A DNA stretch of 64,000 nucleotides, from positions 309,754 to 373,753 of the forward strand of contig NZ_JALIRP010000007.1 of the NCBI RefSeq assembly GCF_022898935.1, given 5' to 3'. Below the pieces are notes generated by a model. It was not told the origin of the DNA. It worked only from the letters and a program-made list of their open reading frames with translations, and searched no databases. This DNA is from Paenibacillus mangrovi (GTDB taxonomy: Bacteria; Bacillota; Bacilli; Paenibacillales; Paenibacillaceae). Positions 51,961 through 59,871 of this stretch are shown here, piece by piece (the stretch's first letter is position 1; every line of letters begins with the position of its first letter). A program made the position numbers and the translations under genes.

Positions 51961-52799
51961 TTCTGCGTGGCTCCCCAGATGCCAGCAGCGGCCACTTTCT
52001 TCGCATAGTCAGCAAAATCAAGCGGTTCACGACCAAGAGATACCTGAACACCATCCGTCAGATGCGCGTTACGACCGTCCAACACTTGAATGAATAAATA
52101 GTTCAGCAGTGATATAACATCTTCCGGTAAACCTTCCTGCGTCAGCGCTGACGTAAACGACTCCGCGGAAATTTGCACATACCTAACATCCTGCCCGCTC
52201 GCATTAGCAATCTCCCTAACTGCTTCCGCGAAGGTCAGCAAACGCGGCCCAGTCAACTCGTAAAGCTTGCCGATATGACGATCATCGGAAAGTGCCGCAA
52301 CGGCGACATCCGCAATGTCATCCGCATCGATAAACGGCTCCTTCACATCGCCTACCGGCAAGGCGACCGTACCGCTCAGTACAGAGTCGAGCAAGAAGTT
52401 CTCACTGAAGTTTTGGCTGAACCAGCTCGCCCGCAGGATCGTCCATTCAGCCCCTGAGTTCTGCAGTGCCAGCTCACTAAGCTGTGCTTCTTCCTCACCT
52501 CGGCCTGATAAGAGTACCAGCCGCTTTATCCCGTTTTCCACTGCCAATCTGGCGAAAGAACCAATTGCATCGGCTGCCCCTGGCACAGCCAGATCTGGGT
52601 AGTAAGTGATATAGACTGCTCTAACATCGTGAAGAGCCGCTTCCCATGTAGACGGGTTCTCCCAATCAAAAGGCACTTCACCGGAACGAGACCCGATGCG
52701 AACTGGCAATCCTTGACCAGTCAATCTTTCCGCCACACGACGTCCTGTCTTCCCTGTACCGCCTAGAACCAAAAACTTTTCCCCTGTACGAATATTCAT
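51957..52799 (-). CDS. NmrA/SDR-type NAD(P)-binding protein
   Basis: About 280 residues of the atypical short-chain dehydrogenase (NmrA/YtfG) group: the dinucleotide motif FLVLGGTGKTGRRVAERL, then AVYITYYPDL, GIKRLVLLSGRGEEEAQ, ILRASWFSQNFSENFLLDSV and EPFIDADDIADVAVAAL. No Tyr-x-x-x-Lys is evident, so it may act as a redox sensor or quinone reductase. ATG at 52799 follows GAGGAGG by six bases. It is coupled to the DUF1772 gene and lies downstream of a MarR gene, with a MarR-like operator in the 49-base gap. Confidence 0.9.
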   Translation of the reverse strand: MNIRTGEKFLVLGGTGKTGRRVAERLTGQGLPVRIGSRSGEVPFDWENPSTWEAALHDVRAVYITYYPDLAVPGAADAIGSFARLAVENGIKRLVLLSGRGEEEAQLSELALQNSGAEWTILRASWFSQNFSENFLLDSVLSGTVALPVGDVKEPFIDADDIADVAVAALSDDRHIGKLYELTGPRLLTFAEAVREIANASGQDVRYVQISAESFTSALTQEGLPEDVISLLNYLFIQVLDGRNAHLTDGVQVSLGREPLDFADYAKKVAAAGIWGATQK

Positions 52800-52816
52800 A
52801 AACATCCTCCTCGTAA

Positions 52817-52832
52817 TTGTTTGCACATACAA
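52817..52832. promoter_or_regulatory. MarR-type operator, copy 1
   Basis: TTGTTTGCACATACAA is a near-palindrome (12 of 16 positions symmetric) upstream of the NmrA-like gene. It matches 14 of 16 bases of the copy at 53319-53334 ahead of marR. Confidence 0.7.
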
Positions 52833-52848
52833 TTTTTTATTGAAGAAC

Positions 52849-53283
52849 CTAGCCTTTTTCAATAAACTCCAATTGTTCACTTGCCTCAAAGATCTGTAAA
52901 GTTAATTCATCTCCTTTCTTTTCACCCAAAATATCATTGTAATTGCTGCGAAGATTCGTCCAGCACCGTTGAATCTCATCTACTAATGCTCTGCCTTTCT
53001 CTGTCGACGATATTAGCGACATCCTCCCTTCCACACGGTTAACGATCACGCCTTTAGCAATAAGCTTTTCGATTAATCGAGTCACCGTTGAAGGCTGGAG
53101 GTGAAGAATCTGCGCGATCTCTTTTTGCGAAATACTTTCTTTTTCATACACGGCCATCAGCAAAAATGCAGAAGTTGGCGACAATCCTATGGTTGCAAAT
53201 TCCCTTTCCGCCATATTGGTAATGACCCTGCTAAGACGACTCGCGGTAAAATACAGACATTCTTTGAAAAATATCTCAAGCAT
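52849..53283 (-). CDS. MarR-family transcriptional regulator
   Basis: About 144 residues: N-terminal dimer helices, then SPTSAFLLMAVYEKESISQK and the helix-turn-helix IAQILHLQPSTVTRLIEKLI, a wing with VNRVEGRMSLISSTEKG, and a C-terminal dimer helix. ATG at 53283 is seven bases after GAAGG. Identical-type operators ahead of this gene and ahead of the NmrA-DUF1772 pair argue that it represses itself and that pair. The ligand is probably a phenolic or electrophile, by analogy. Confidence 0.93.
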   Translation of the reverse strand: MLEIFFKECLYFTASRLSRVITNMAEREFATIGLSPTSAFLLMAVYEKESISQKEIAQILHLQPSTVTRLIEKLIAKGVIVNRVEGRMSLISSTEKGRALVDEIQRCWTNLRSNYNDILGEKKGDELTLQIFEASEQLEFIEKG

Positions 53284-53318
53284 TTTTCTGCCTTCTTTCT
53301 GGGTAAAAGTAATTAAAG

Positions 53319-53334
53319 TTGCTTGCACACACAA
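53319..53334. promoter_or_regulatory. MarR-type operator, copy 2
   Basis: TTGCTTGCACACACAA, 14 of 16 identical to copy 1, lies 36 bases upstream of the marR start. It is also placed to influence the remnant oxidoreductase gene on the plus strand. Confidence 0.7.
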
Positions 53335-53400
53335 TTATAATAAATATCCCAATAAATGTAAATCCATTTTTTTACATCACTTACTTTAAACTGTTCTGCC

Positions 53401-54252
53401 TTTCATGCAGGAGAAGTACTTGTCAAAATCCATTATGCAACTGTTATCCCTCTCGACTGGAAAATTCGCAATGGATTGGTGCAGGCCGTTTTCCCAAAGA
53501 CACTTCCCTACATTCCAGGGTTTTACGCATCCGGCATCGTCGAATCGGCAGGTTCGGAAGTGACTGAATTTACTGCTGGCGATCGCGTCTTCGGAATCGT
53601 AAATGGAGCCGATGCGGAGTATGGCATTGCGCCGGTGAATGAACTGGTGAAAATGCCGGACGGTCTTTCTTTCGAGGATGCAGCCACGATCAGGGCCGGC
53701 GCCGAGACAGCGTGGAAAGCCTTGTTTACCGAAGGAGAGCTGGAAGCCGGTCAAACTGTCCTCATTCATGCCGCCGCTGGCGGCGTAGGTCAATTCGCCG
53801 TTCAGTTGGCCAAATGGAAGGGAGCCCATGTGATAGGCACCGCTTCAACCTCTAACATCGACTTCGTTAAGTCTTTGGGTGCGGACCAAGTCATCGATTA
53901 TACCACGACGGCTTTCGAAGATGTTGTCAAAGAAGTGGATCTGGTTGTCGATTCCGTTGGAGGAGATACCGAGAATCGATCATGGGCAGTTCTGAAGAAG
54001 GGCGGAATTCTCGTCTCTTTGACGCAACCTCCATCCCAAGAGATCGCTCAAAAGCATGGCATTACTGCTAAATTCAACACCAAGTTTCCAACTAAAGCGA
54101 ATCTGCAGACAATAGCACAATTAATTGCCGACGGTACGATCAAAGCAGAGATCGATTCCATATTCCCGCTAAGCCAAACTAACAAAGCGCATGAGAAAAG
54201 CGAAGCAAAACATGGCCGCGGTAGAATTTTGCTGCGTATCAACTCTTTCTGA
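53401..54252 (+). pseudogene. 5'-truncated zinc-type NADPH:quinone oxidoreductase
   Basis: The frame encodes an MDR-family oxidoreductase from the GEVLVKIHYATVIPLDWKIR motif onward: IPGFYASGIVESAGSEVTEF, AGDRVFGIV, the nucleotide motif LIHAAAGGVGQFAVQLAKW, and an intact C-terminus. The normal first 30 or so residues are missing. No ATG, GTG or TTG lies in frame ahead of the EVLVKIH motif back to the stop at 53359; the first usable starts (TTG 53473, GTG 53476) would remove conserved residues. A deletion between the marR promoter and this gene is the simplest reading. A shortened protein from 53476 could still be made but would lack part of the fold. Confidence 0.75.
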
Positions 54253-54280
54253 TTTCAATTTCTAAATGCCATCCCAGCAT

Positions 54281-54306
54281 AAAGACCCCTTTATCGAGGG
54301 GTCTTT
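54281..54306 (+). terminator. Terminator of the oxidoreductase remnant
   Basis: AAAGACCCCT and AGGGGTCTTT form a perfect 10-bp stem with a 6-base loop. Confidence 0.85.
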
Positions 54307-54326
54307 AGCCATTTCTAATATACGGT

Positions 54327-54656
54327 TCACCACAGTAATCTTGAAACTAATCTGCCCGTTAGCGGAGCGAACGAAATAAACGGCTGCCATTTGGCAACCT
54401 TGATTCCGCTATTATTCCCGTTTAAATAATCCAAATGTTGATTCTTCTCTAAAAGGGAACCACCACATTGAAGGCTACCATTAATCATCGCTCTTATTAT
54501 TAACGGATAGCTCTTCGTCGAACATGGCTGCGCGAAGCCCGTCAATGGTGAGGCTGTCAAGACGATTGCCACCATCCAACTGATCAGCAACATCTGTCGT
54601 TGCCACCATTTTTTCTTTTCGTGCGGGTTACCTTTCTCTAATAAGAGCTGCTTCAT
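54327..54656 (-). pseudogene. N-terminal fragment of a secreted protein, cut by repeat
   Basis: The gene starts well: AAGGAGG stands eight bases before ATG at 54656, and the product has a basic start and a signal sequence (MLLISWMVAIVLTASPLTGF AQP cleavage region). After about 80 residues the frame enters the dispersed repeat R7 and ends there (the last 20 residues are repeat sequence). No known domain is visible in what remains. I read it as the 5' fragment of an exported protein gene whose remainder was lost with repeat insertion or deletion. Confidence 0.5.
54340..54400. repeat. Dispersed hairpin repeat, copy R7
   Basis: TTGAAACTAATCTGCCCGTT followed by AGCGGAGCGAACG (54341-54373) matches the family tail and head, with a short GGCTGCC/GGCAACC stem at 54382-54398. 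It overlaps the end of the secreted-protein fragment. Confidence 0.55.
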
Positions 54657-54700
54657 GTTTATAACCTCCTTAGGTTTGTAGACACATTATAGTTCTTCTA

Positions 54701-54717
54701 TGTCACAGGACTGTCAC
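54701..54717. promoter_or_regulatory. TGTCAC direct repeat with 11-base period
   Basis: TGTCAC occurs at 54701-54706 and 54712-54717 (GTGACA-N5-GTGACA on the minus strand), 45-60 bases upstream of the secreted-protein fragment. An 11-base direct repeat is the usual layout of OmpR-type response regulator sites. Which regulator binds is unknown. Confidence 0.4.
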
Positions 54718-54941
54718 GGAAATAAAATCTTATGAATCATTTTAGCGTGGAGAATGCGTGCAGCAAATGGAAGAATACGGGGTTCTAACCTCCCCCTTTA
54801 TTTCCTCGCACCTTCATATTATCCTGGTCTTCAACTAGCTTTCTCTAACTATCTTTCCGTATTTCTGGCAAGGGCGAAATCCTGCGCATAAGCGAGTATT
54901 CGTGAGAAAACTAAATCGTACCGAGGGAGTTGAATGACAAA

Positions 54942-55022
54942 TTACTTGGGCCAGCCGCCCCATATATCGAGTTTATTTCCATCTGGGTCATAGGCATAAA
55001 AATTAAGACCACAGCCAAAGGG
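54942..55022 (-). pseudogene. VOC/glyoxalase-family C-terminal remnant
   Basis: A 26-codon frame ends in FYAYDPDGNKLDIWGGWPK and a stop codon, the usual end of a VOC-family protein (DPDGN...E/DxW). It has no start codon and is closed upstream by a stop that lies next to the IS3-type remnant. It is a leftover of a larger gene. Confidence 0.6.
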
Positions 55023-55026
55023 CTAC

Positions 55027-55195
55027 TCATTTTTCAACAGCTTTGTGGTTCACACCGATGCGCGCTCTATCCCCCGTGGGCTCCTTGCCGTTTTTATAGG
55101 CTTGTACGGCTTGATGCTTCTCCTCTTCAGTAAACTCCCCCACAAAAATACACCCCACTTGTTAGATGGTGTCTAACAAATGGGGTGCAGTTCAA
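55027..55195 (-). mobile_element. IS3-family left-end remnant
   Basis: A 16-bp inverted repeat (CACCCCACTTGTTAGA, 55151-55166, with 55172-55187, one mismatch) precedes a GTG-started 38-codon frame on the minus strand. That frame (GEFTEEEKHQAVQAYKNGKE, then RIGVNHKAVEK) resembles the helix-turn-helix start of an IS3-type OrfA. It stops abruptly where the VOC remnant begins. No OrfB or right end is present. Confidence 0.6.
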
Positions 55196-55230
55196 TTTAT
55201 CCCCGTGGTAGTATGCTTGGTTAAAACTTC

Positions 55231-56871
55231 TTACTTTAAAATTGCAACATCATCAACACTCATAACGCTGCCAACGCAAAAGTCTACAACCTTGAAAGTT
55301 ATACTAGAAAAAACACCAGCACAAAATACATCTTGAGGCCATGGATTATTTAACATATTGCCAAATTCTCCGCTACATTCTTTTACAGCTTTGCCACTTT
55401 CATCTGCAAAGATAATATGATATTTAGAAACTACATTATCAATTTTTGGTAAATATTTAATTCCACGAATATTTGTTGGATTATTAAAACTTAATACAAT
55501 GGTGCGAGAATCAACTTTTTCTGCTTTATCAGGTTTAACATACTCAGTTTCAACTTTTTTGTCATCGGTATCAATTGATGGCTCAAAGAATAAACCGAAT
55601 CCGCAAAGCATTGGTTCAGCTTTGCAATTTGTAATTTTAACTCGGAATTTTGTGGCACAAATAGGTGCAAAACGTATAAGTCTTTTGTGTCCTACTGATT
55701 CAGCAGAAACAACAGGTTGCCATGCTCCATATAAAAATGCTTCCAATTCCCATTTAATAATGCGTTGCCCATAAACTAGATCTTCACTAAGCTCAACCAC
55801 ATTGCAATTGCCTGTCTTAGACAAGTCATAGTCAAAATACCAAACTGTATCTTCATTGTGATTTGAAACAGTAGCATCTTGTGCTAAATTGTTATTGAAA
55901 GTGGCATCAAAATGCGCTTTAAACTGTTTGAGTGCAGCCACATCATTTTCATGAATTAATCCTCGGCGATCTGGTGGAAGATTAAGGTTAAATGTGGCAC
56001 CTCTTCCAACAGAGTGAAAGTAAAGGTCAATCAAATTTTTTAGAGATCTCACTTGGTCATCTTCTGTTTCATGGTAAAACCAGCCTGGCCTTATAGAAAC
56101 ATCGCACTCTGGTATATGAAATTTATCGCCATCTATATTTCCAGAATTTAGATTATGTTCATTTGCTACTCCGGGAGCACAACCATTATCAAAAATCGTG
56201 TACCAACAAGGGTTTCCGGCTACACCTCTCTCATTGCCAACCCATCTAACATCTGGGCCAACATCGGAAAATATCACTGCATTTGGTTGTAATTCTCTCA
56301 CTATTTGCCATGTGTTTTCCCAGTCATAATAAACAGTGGGATCAATTTTGCGCTGTTCATTTGCGCCGCCATACCAACCGTCTCCACCATTGGCACCATC
56401 AAACCAAATTTGAAAAATTTCGCCATATTGTGTTAACAACTCTCTTAGCTGTGCACGATAGTAGTCAATATAAGCTGGGGTGCCATAGTCAGGGTGATTT
56501 CTATCCCATGGAGATAAATAAACACCAAATTCTAATCCTGCACGTCGACAAGCTTGCGACAATTCTAAAACAACATCACCTTTTCCGTCTCTAAATGGGC
56601 TGTTCTTTACGCTATGCTCGGTGTATTTACTTGGCCATAAGCAAAATCCATCATGATGCTTGCATGTGAGAATAAGCCCTTTCATGCCAGCAGCTTTTGC
56701 TGTTGAAACAATTTGGTCTGCATCAAATTGTGTTGGATTGAAAATAGATGGAGATTCATCTCCAAACCCCCACTCTTTGTCGGTAAAAGTATTTAGTGAA
56801 AAATGGATAAAGCAGTAAAACTCACGATCTAAATGTAATAACTGTCTACTTGTTGGTAAAATTAGTTGCAT
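55231..56871 (-). CDS. GH29 alpha-L-fucosidase, AT-rich
   Basis: A 546-residue family 29 glycosidase: FIHFSLNTFTDKEWGFGDES, GMKGLILTCKHHDGFCLWPS, GLEFGVYLSPWDRNHPDYG and the nucleophile Asp in IFQIWFDGANGGDGWYGGAN. A C-terminal domain of about 200 residues is beta-rich and may bind sugar. It releases alpha-L-fucose; no signal peptide is seen, so it probably works on imported oligosaccharides. AAAGGAGG precedes the ATG. Base use is unlike the neighbours: 20 of 60 bases at 55861-55920 are G or C, against 35 of 60 at 53761-53820. With IS3 debris next to its 3' end, transfer from a low-GC gut or soil Clostridia-like donor is likely. Confidence 0.93.
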   Translation of the reverse strand: MQLILPTSRQLLHLDREFYCFIHFSLNTFTDKEWGFGDESPSIFNPTQFDADQIVSTAKAAGMKGLILTCKHHDGFCLWPSKYTEHSVKNSPFRDGKGDVVLELSQACRRAGLEFGVYLSPWDRNHPDYGTPAYIDYYRAQLRELLTQYGEIFQIWFDGANGGDGWYGGANEQRKIDPTVYYDWENTWQIVRELQPNAVIFSDVGPDVRWVGNERGVAGNPCWYTIFDNGCAPGVANEHNLNSGNIDGDKFHIPECDVSIRPGWFYHETEDDQVRSLKNLIDLYFHSVGRGATFNLNLPPDRRGLIHENDVAALKQFKAHFDATFNNNLAQDATVSNHNEDTVWYFDYDLSKTGNCNVVELSEDLVYGQRIIKWELEAFLYGAWQPVVSAESVGHKRLIRFAPICATKFRVKITNCKAEPMLCGFGLFFEPSIDTDDKKVETEYVKPDKAEKVDSRTIVLSFNNPTNIRGIKYLPKIDNVVSKYHIIFADESGKAVKECSGEFGNMLNNPWPQDVFCAGVFSSITFKVVDFCVGSVMSVDDVAILK

Positions 56872-57185
56872 TCATTATCCCTCCTTTAAAATTTATCTTT
56901 TTTATCCGGTTAAATCCAAAAATACTATTTGTCATATGTGTTGTAAAATCGTTTTGACATTTTTTTACTAGATAAAATGTATCATATAAAAAACAACTTT
57001 TTCAACGATGATAGGGAGTTTTTTGTGTCTGAAATTGGTGGTTTGTTCGATGAATTTATGTAAGATTTGAAAGGGACTGCAGCAAAATATACTACCTTTA
57101 TAGAGGCATAATGGTGTAATTCCATTCTCCTTCCAGTCAAATTACAGTTATTATGATGCCACATGATGTCACAAACCTTTTAGTT

Positions 57186-57222
57186 ATTTATTGAACTAAC
57201 GTTTCCCGTTAGCGTAATGATG
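57186..57222. repeat. Dispersed repeat, tail copy R8
   Basis: TATTTATTGAACTAACGTTT followed by CCCGTTAGCGTAATGA closely matches the tail of the family. The rest of the gap 56872-57186 shows only the likely fucosidase promoter region and A+T-rich sequence with no gene that I can support. Confidence 0.6.
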
Positions 57223-57223
57223 G

Positions 57224-57445
57224 TCACTTAAATATCGAGGCGTACAAGCCAATTAAAAAACCTATAGCAATGATGCAAACAATGAATTAATAAAAAAACT
57301 TGAGCCATCTTGGCATTGCATTGAGGTCCGCTCTTTTGTTTGGCATTCCCATAATCTTATGATAGTGGTCAGTTGCATTATTGAGTGATTCAGCAACTGT
57401 AGGGGATTCATCCTCTTGTATATCGCTTTTTTCGCTCTCACTCAT
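57224..57445 (-). pseudogene. Small membrane-anchored protein gene split by a stop codon
   Basis: ATG at 57445 lies seven bases after GGAGGTG and opens a 52-residue frame (MSESEKSDIQEDESPTVAES ... KIMGMPNKRADLNAMPRW LKFFY) ended by TAA at 57289-57287. The same frame then continues without another stop through FIVCIIAIGFLIGLYASIFK, a clear membrane helix, to TGA at 57226-57224. An ancestral 73-residue tail-anchored protein with a single nonsense mutation explains this. The 52-residue soluble part may still be made. I do not recognise the family. Confidence 0.6.
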
Positions 57446-57589
57446 CGCAATACACCTCCACTTTATTAGACAGTGATTCTCTACAATAAGTTTCTTCTTT
57501 ACTTAAAAGCAGCCCCTGTACAAACGTTCCCAGCTAGTGTAATGGTTCAAGCCGAAAAACCACTAAAATTGACCTGCTGGCGTTAACTT

Positions 57590-58066
57590 TTATTTAACCA
57601 CTTCCTTCAATTCTTTATCCTTATTACGTGACTCTTTCAAAGAATGAATCATCACAATAATGACACCAATGCATAAGAAGGAATCAGCTACATTAAAAAC
57701 AGGGAAGTGGAGAAAATGAACTTGAATCATGTCCACAACTTCCCCTTTAAAAACACGGTCAATAAAATTGCCCAGCGCTCCGCCCAATATAAGGGCTAAG
57801 CCATAAGGCAAGATCGTTTTTTCACGGTGCGCTTTGGGCAAATAGAGCATAATTCCGATAAGGACAACGGTCGTCGCGATAATAAAAAATGTGATTTGTC
57901 CTTGCAAAATGCCAAAAGCAGCCCCTCTGTTTCGGATGGATGTAAGCCCAAGAACTCCAGGTATTAAGGGGATTTCTTGTCCGATTTTCATATAAGTCGA
58001 CACAAGCCATTTTGCCGCATGGTCCGCAATAATCACGCACAAGGCTATAAAGTAGTAACGAAACAC
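57590..58066 (-). CDS. lspA: Lipoprotein signal peptidase (signal peptidase II)
   Basis: A 158-residue, four-helix aspartyl protease that cleaves prolipoprotein signal peptides in the membrane. The conserved boxes are all present: IADHAAKWLV (box A), LTSIRNRGAAFGIL (box B with N-x-G-A-A-F), GNFIDRVFKGEVVDMIQVHF (box C with the catalytic Asp) and FPVFNVADSFLCIG (box D with the second catalytic Asp). GTG at 58066 follows GAGAGGAG by eight bases; longer frames run into the kinase gene. It is the last gene of an ABC/response regulator/kinase unit, an unusual place for lspA (normally next to rluD/ileS). Confidence 0.95.
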   Translation of the reverse strand: MFRYYFIALCVIIADHAAKWLVSTYMKIGQEIPLIPGVLGLTSIRNRGAAFGILQGQITFFIIATTVVLIGIMLYLPKAHREKTILPYGLALILGGALGNFIDRVFKGEVVDMIQVHFLHFPVFNVADSFLCIGVIIVMIHSLKESRNKDKELKEVVK

Positions 58067-58089
58067 GATATGAACTCCTCTCCCGTTCT

Positions 58090-59160
58090 TCAATCCTCTT
58101 TGATAACCGGCAATGTCAAGTAAAACTCGGCACCTGTCCCCGGTTTGCTCTGCACCCCAATATGACCTCCATGCTCTTCTACGATTCGTTTGCATATAGC
58201 AAGACCTAATCCGGCTCCCCCGAACGCACGGGAACGCGATTTTTCTCCTCGATAAAAACGTTCGAACAAGTATGGAGTATCCTCTTCGGAGATTCCAATC
58301 CCATTGTCTCTGATCACAATCCGAATCCATTCCGCTTCGTCTCGAGTCGAAATTGTCATTTCAGCGGGATTACCGGCATATTTTTTTGCATTTTCGATGA
58401 TATTTTCAAACACCTGCGCCATGCGATCGCTATCGACTTGAATAGGTCTGGAGGGAAAGGGCCGTTCGACAGTCAATACAACAGAAGCATCATGAAACTC
58501 CATTTCGAATGGTGCTATCATCGCTTCGAGGAACTCTCGGCTGTCTAGTTCCCAAATGTCCATCACCAGTTGTCCTGACTCTAATTGCGAGAATTGAAAC
58601 AGATCTTCAATCAAGCGGTCAAGCAGATCGGTTTTGTTTTTGATAACCGCAAGATACCGGGTGACCTTCTGCTCATCCCGGGCTATGCCGTCCTGCAAAC
58701 CTTCGACGTATCCGCGAATGGATGTAATCGGTGTCCGTAAATCGTGGGAAATATTCGCGATCAGCTCATTGCGGGACCGTTCGTAAGCAGCTTGCCGATC
58801 CAAAGATTCCTTTAACCTGGCTCGCATGACATCGAAAGCGGAACTGAAACGGCCCATCTCGTCATTGTATCGATTTCGAATTTCAACATCCAAATTGCCA
58901 TTCATAATCTGTTCCGCGGCAGCATTCAATTCCTTAAGCGGCAGGAGGATACGTCTTGTGATTACCAGCGCTAATAGATAAGCGCATAAAACAAACGCCA
59001 CCGCCAGAAAACCGATCAGGAACATGAAGTTTATTCCAATAGCCCCTTCGATTGGATCCGTATGCTTTTCTCGGACTCCGGAAATGCTCATCAAAACAGC
59101 AGGAACGATGATGATCACGGTCAGCGTTGCGATCAGCTTGAAGCGAATTCCGAGCTTCAT
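58090..59160 (-). CDS. Sensor histidine kinase
   Basis: A 356-residue kinase with an N-terminal membrane helix (residues 8-27), a very short extracellular loop of about 20 residues, and a second helix (44-68). A HAMP linker follows (ITRRILLPLKELNAAAEQIM), then HisKA with the phospho-acceptor His in ANISHDLRTPITSIRGYVEG, and HATPase_c with FENIIENAKKYAG, DNGIGI and FGGAGLGLAICK. The short sensory loop is like that of intramembrane-sensing kinases that watch cell-envelope antibiotics together with an ABC transporter. It overlaps the response regulator by four bases (ATGA). Confidence 0.95.
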   Translation of the reverse strand: MKLGIRFKLIATLTVIIIVPAVLMSISGVREKHTDPIEGAIGINFMFLIGFLAVAFVLCAYLLALVITRRILLPLKELNAAAEQIMNGNLDVEIRNRYNDEMGRFSSAFDVMRARLKESLDRQAAYERSRNELIANISHDLRTPITSIRGYVEGLQDGIARDEQKVTRYLAVIKNKTDLLDRLIEDLFQFSQLESGQLVMDIWELDSREFLEAMIAPFEMEFHDASVVLTVERPFPSRPIQVDSDRMAQVFENIIENAKKYAGNPAEMTISTRDEAEWIRIVIRDNGIGISEEDTPYLFERFYRGEKSRSRAFGGAGLGLAICKRIVEEHGGHIGVQSKPGTGAEFYLTLPVIKED

Positions 59161-59858
59161 CGCGGACCACCGTCAAGCTTGTAGCCGACTCCCCACACCG
59201 TTTTGATCATCGTCGGATTGGCGGGGTCGACTTCGATTTTTCCCCGGATTTTCTTAATATGAACGGTTACGGTATTCAAGTCCCCGCGTTCGTCGAGTCC
59301 CCATACATGCTGAAAAATTTGTACGCGAGTCAGTACCTGATTCGGATGAAGGGCAAAAAAACGAAGCACATCGAACTCCTTAGCCGAGAATGGGACAGGT
59401 TGATTCCGGACCGTCACTTCATAAGCCTTAATATTAAGCTCCAGATCTTGATATCGGACGATTTCCGATGTCCCCACAGGAGACAAAAGCTGATTGGCCC
59501 TTCTGAGCTGCGCCTTGACCCTTGCGATAATCTCGCCTGGACTAAAAGGCTTAACGACATAATCGTCTGCACCGATCCCTAGTCCGATAATTTTATCCAC
59601 GTCGCTTTTCTTAGCGCTAAGCATGATGATCGGTATCGACGATTCCGATCGGATCGTGCGACACACTTCCATTCCGTCAAGCTTGGGCAGCATGATATCC
59701 AAAATCATCAATTTCGGCCGGTATTCTCTGTATAGGTGTATCGCCTCTCGACCGTCGCTGGCGATGATGACCTCAAAATGTTCTTCCACCAGGTAGTCTT
59801 TTAACAATTCGGCGATTTCTTTCTCATCTTCCACGATCAAAATTCTGTCAAACGACAC
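59157..59858 (-). CDS. OmpR-family response regulator
   Basis: 233 residues: a receiver domain with acidic pocket VEDEKE, phospho-acceptor Asp in LMILDIMLPKLDG, switch Thr/Ser in IIMLSAKKSD and Lys in DYVVKPFSPGE. A winged-helix output domain follows (FSAKEFDVLRFFALHPNQVL, FQHVWGLDERGDLNTVTVHI). The start is GTG at 59858, about five bases after GGGGTG. It is 13 bases downstream of the ABC permease genes and coupled to the kinase. Probable target: its own operon. Confidence 0.95.
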   Translation of the reverse strand: MSFDRILIVEDEKEIAELLKDYLVEEHFEVIIASDGREAIHLYREYRPKLMILDIMLPKLDGMEVCRTIRSESSIPIIMLSAKKSDVDKIIGLGIGADDYVVKPFSPGEIIARVKAQLRRANQLLSPVGTSEIVRYQDLELNIKAYEVTVRNQPVPFSAKEFDVLRFFALHPNQVLTRVQIFQHVWGLDERGDLNTVTVHIKKIRGKIEVDPANPTMIKTVWGVGYKLDGGPR

Positions 59859-59871
59859 AGGTTCACCCCAT

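Noticed and set aside
56982..57164. 60-codon minus-strand frame upstream of the fucosidase gene
   Set aside because: No ribosome binding site, AT-rich random-looking composition and no recognisable domain.
57523..57555. Possible repeat copy with ACGTTCCCAGCTAGTGTAAT
   Set aside because: The match to the family tail is too loose to list as a feature; only mentioned within the repeat finding.
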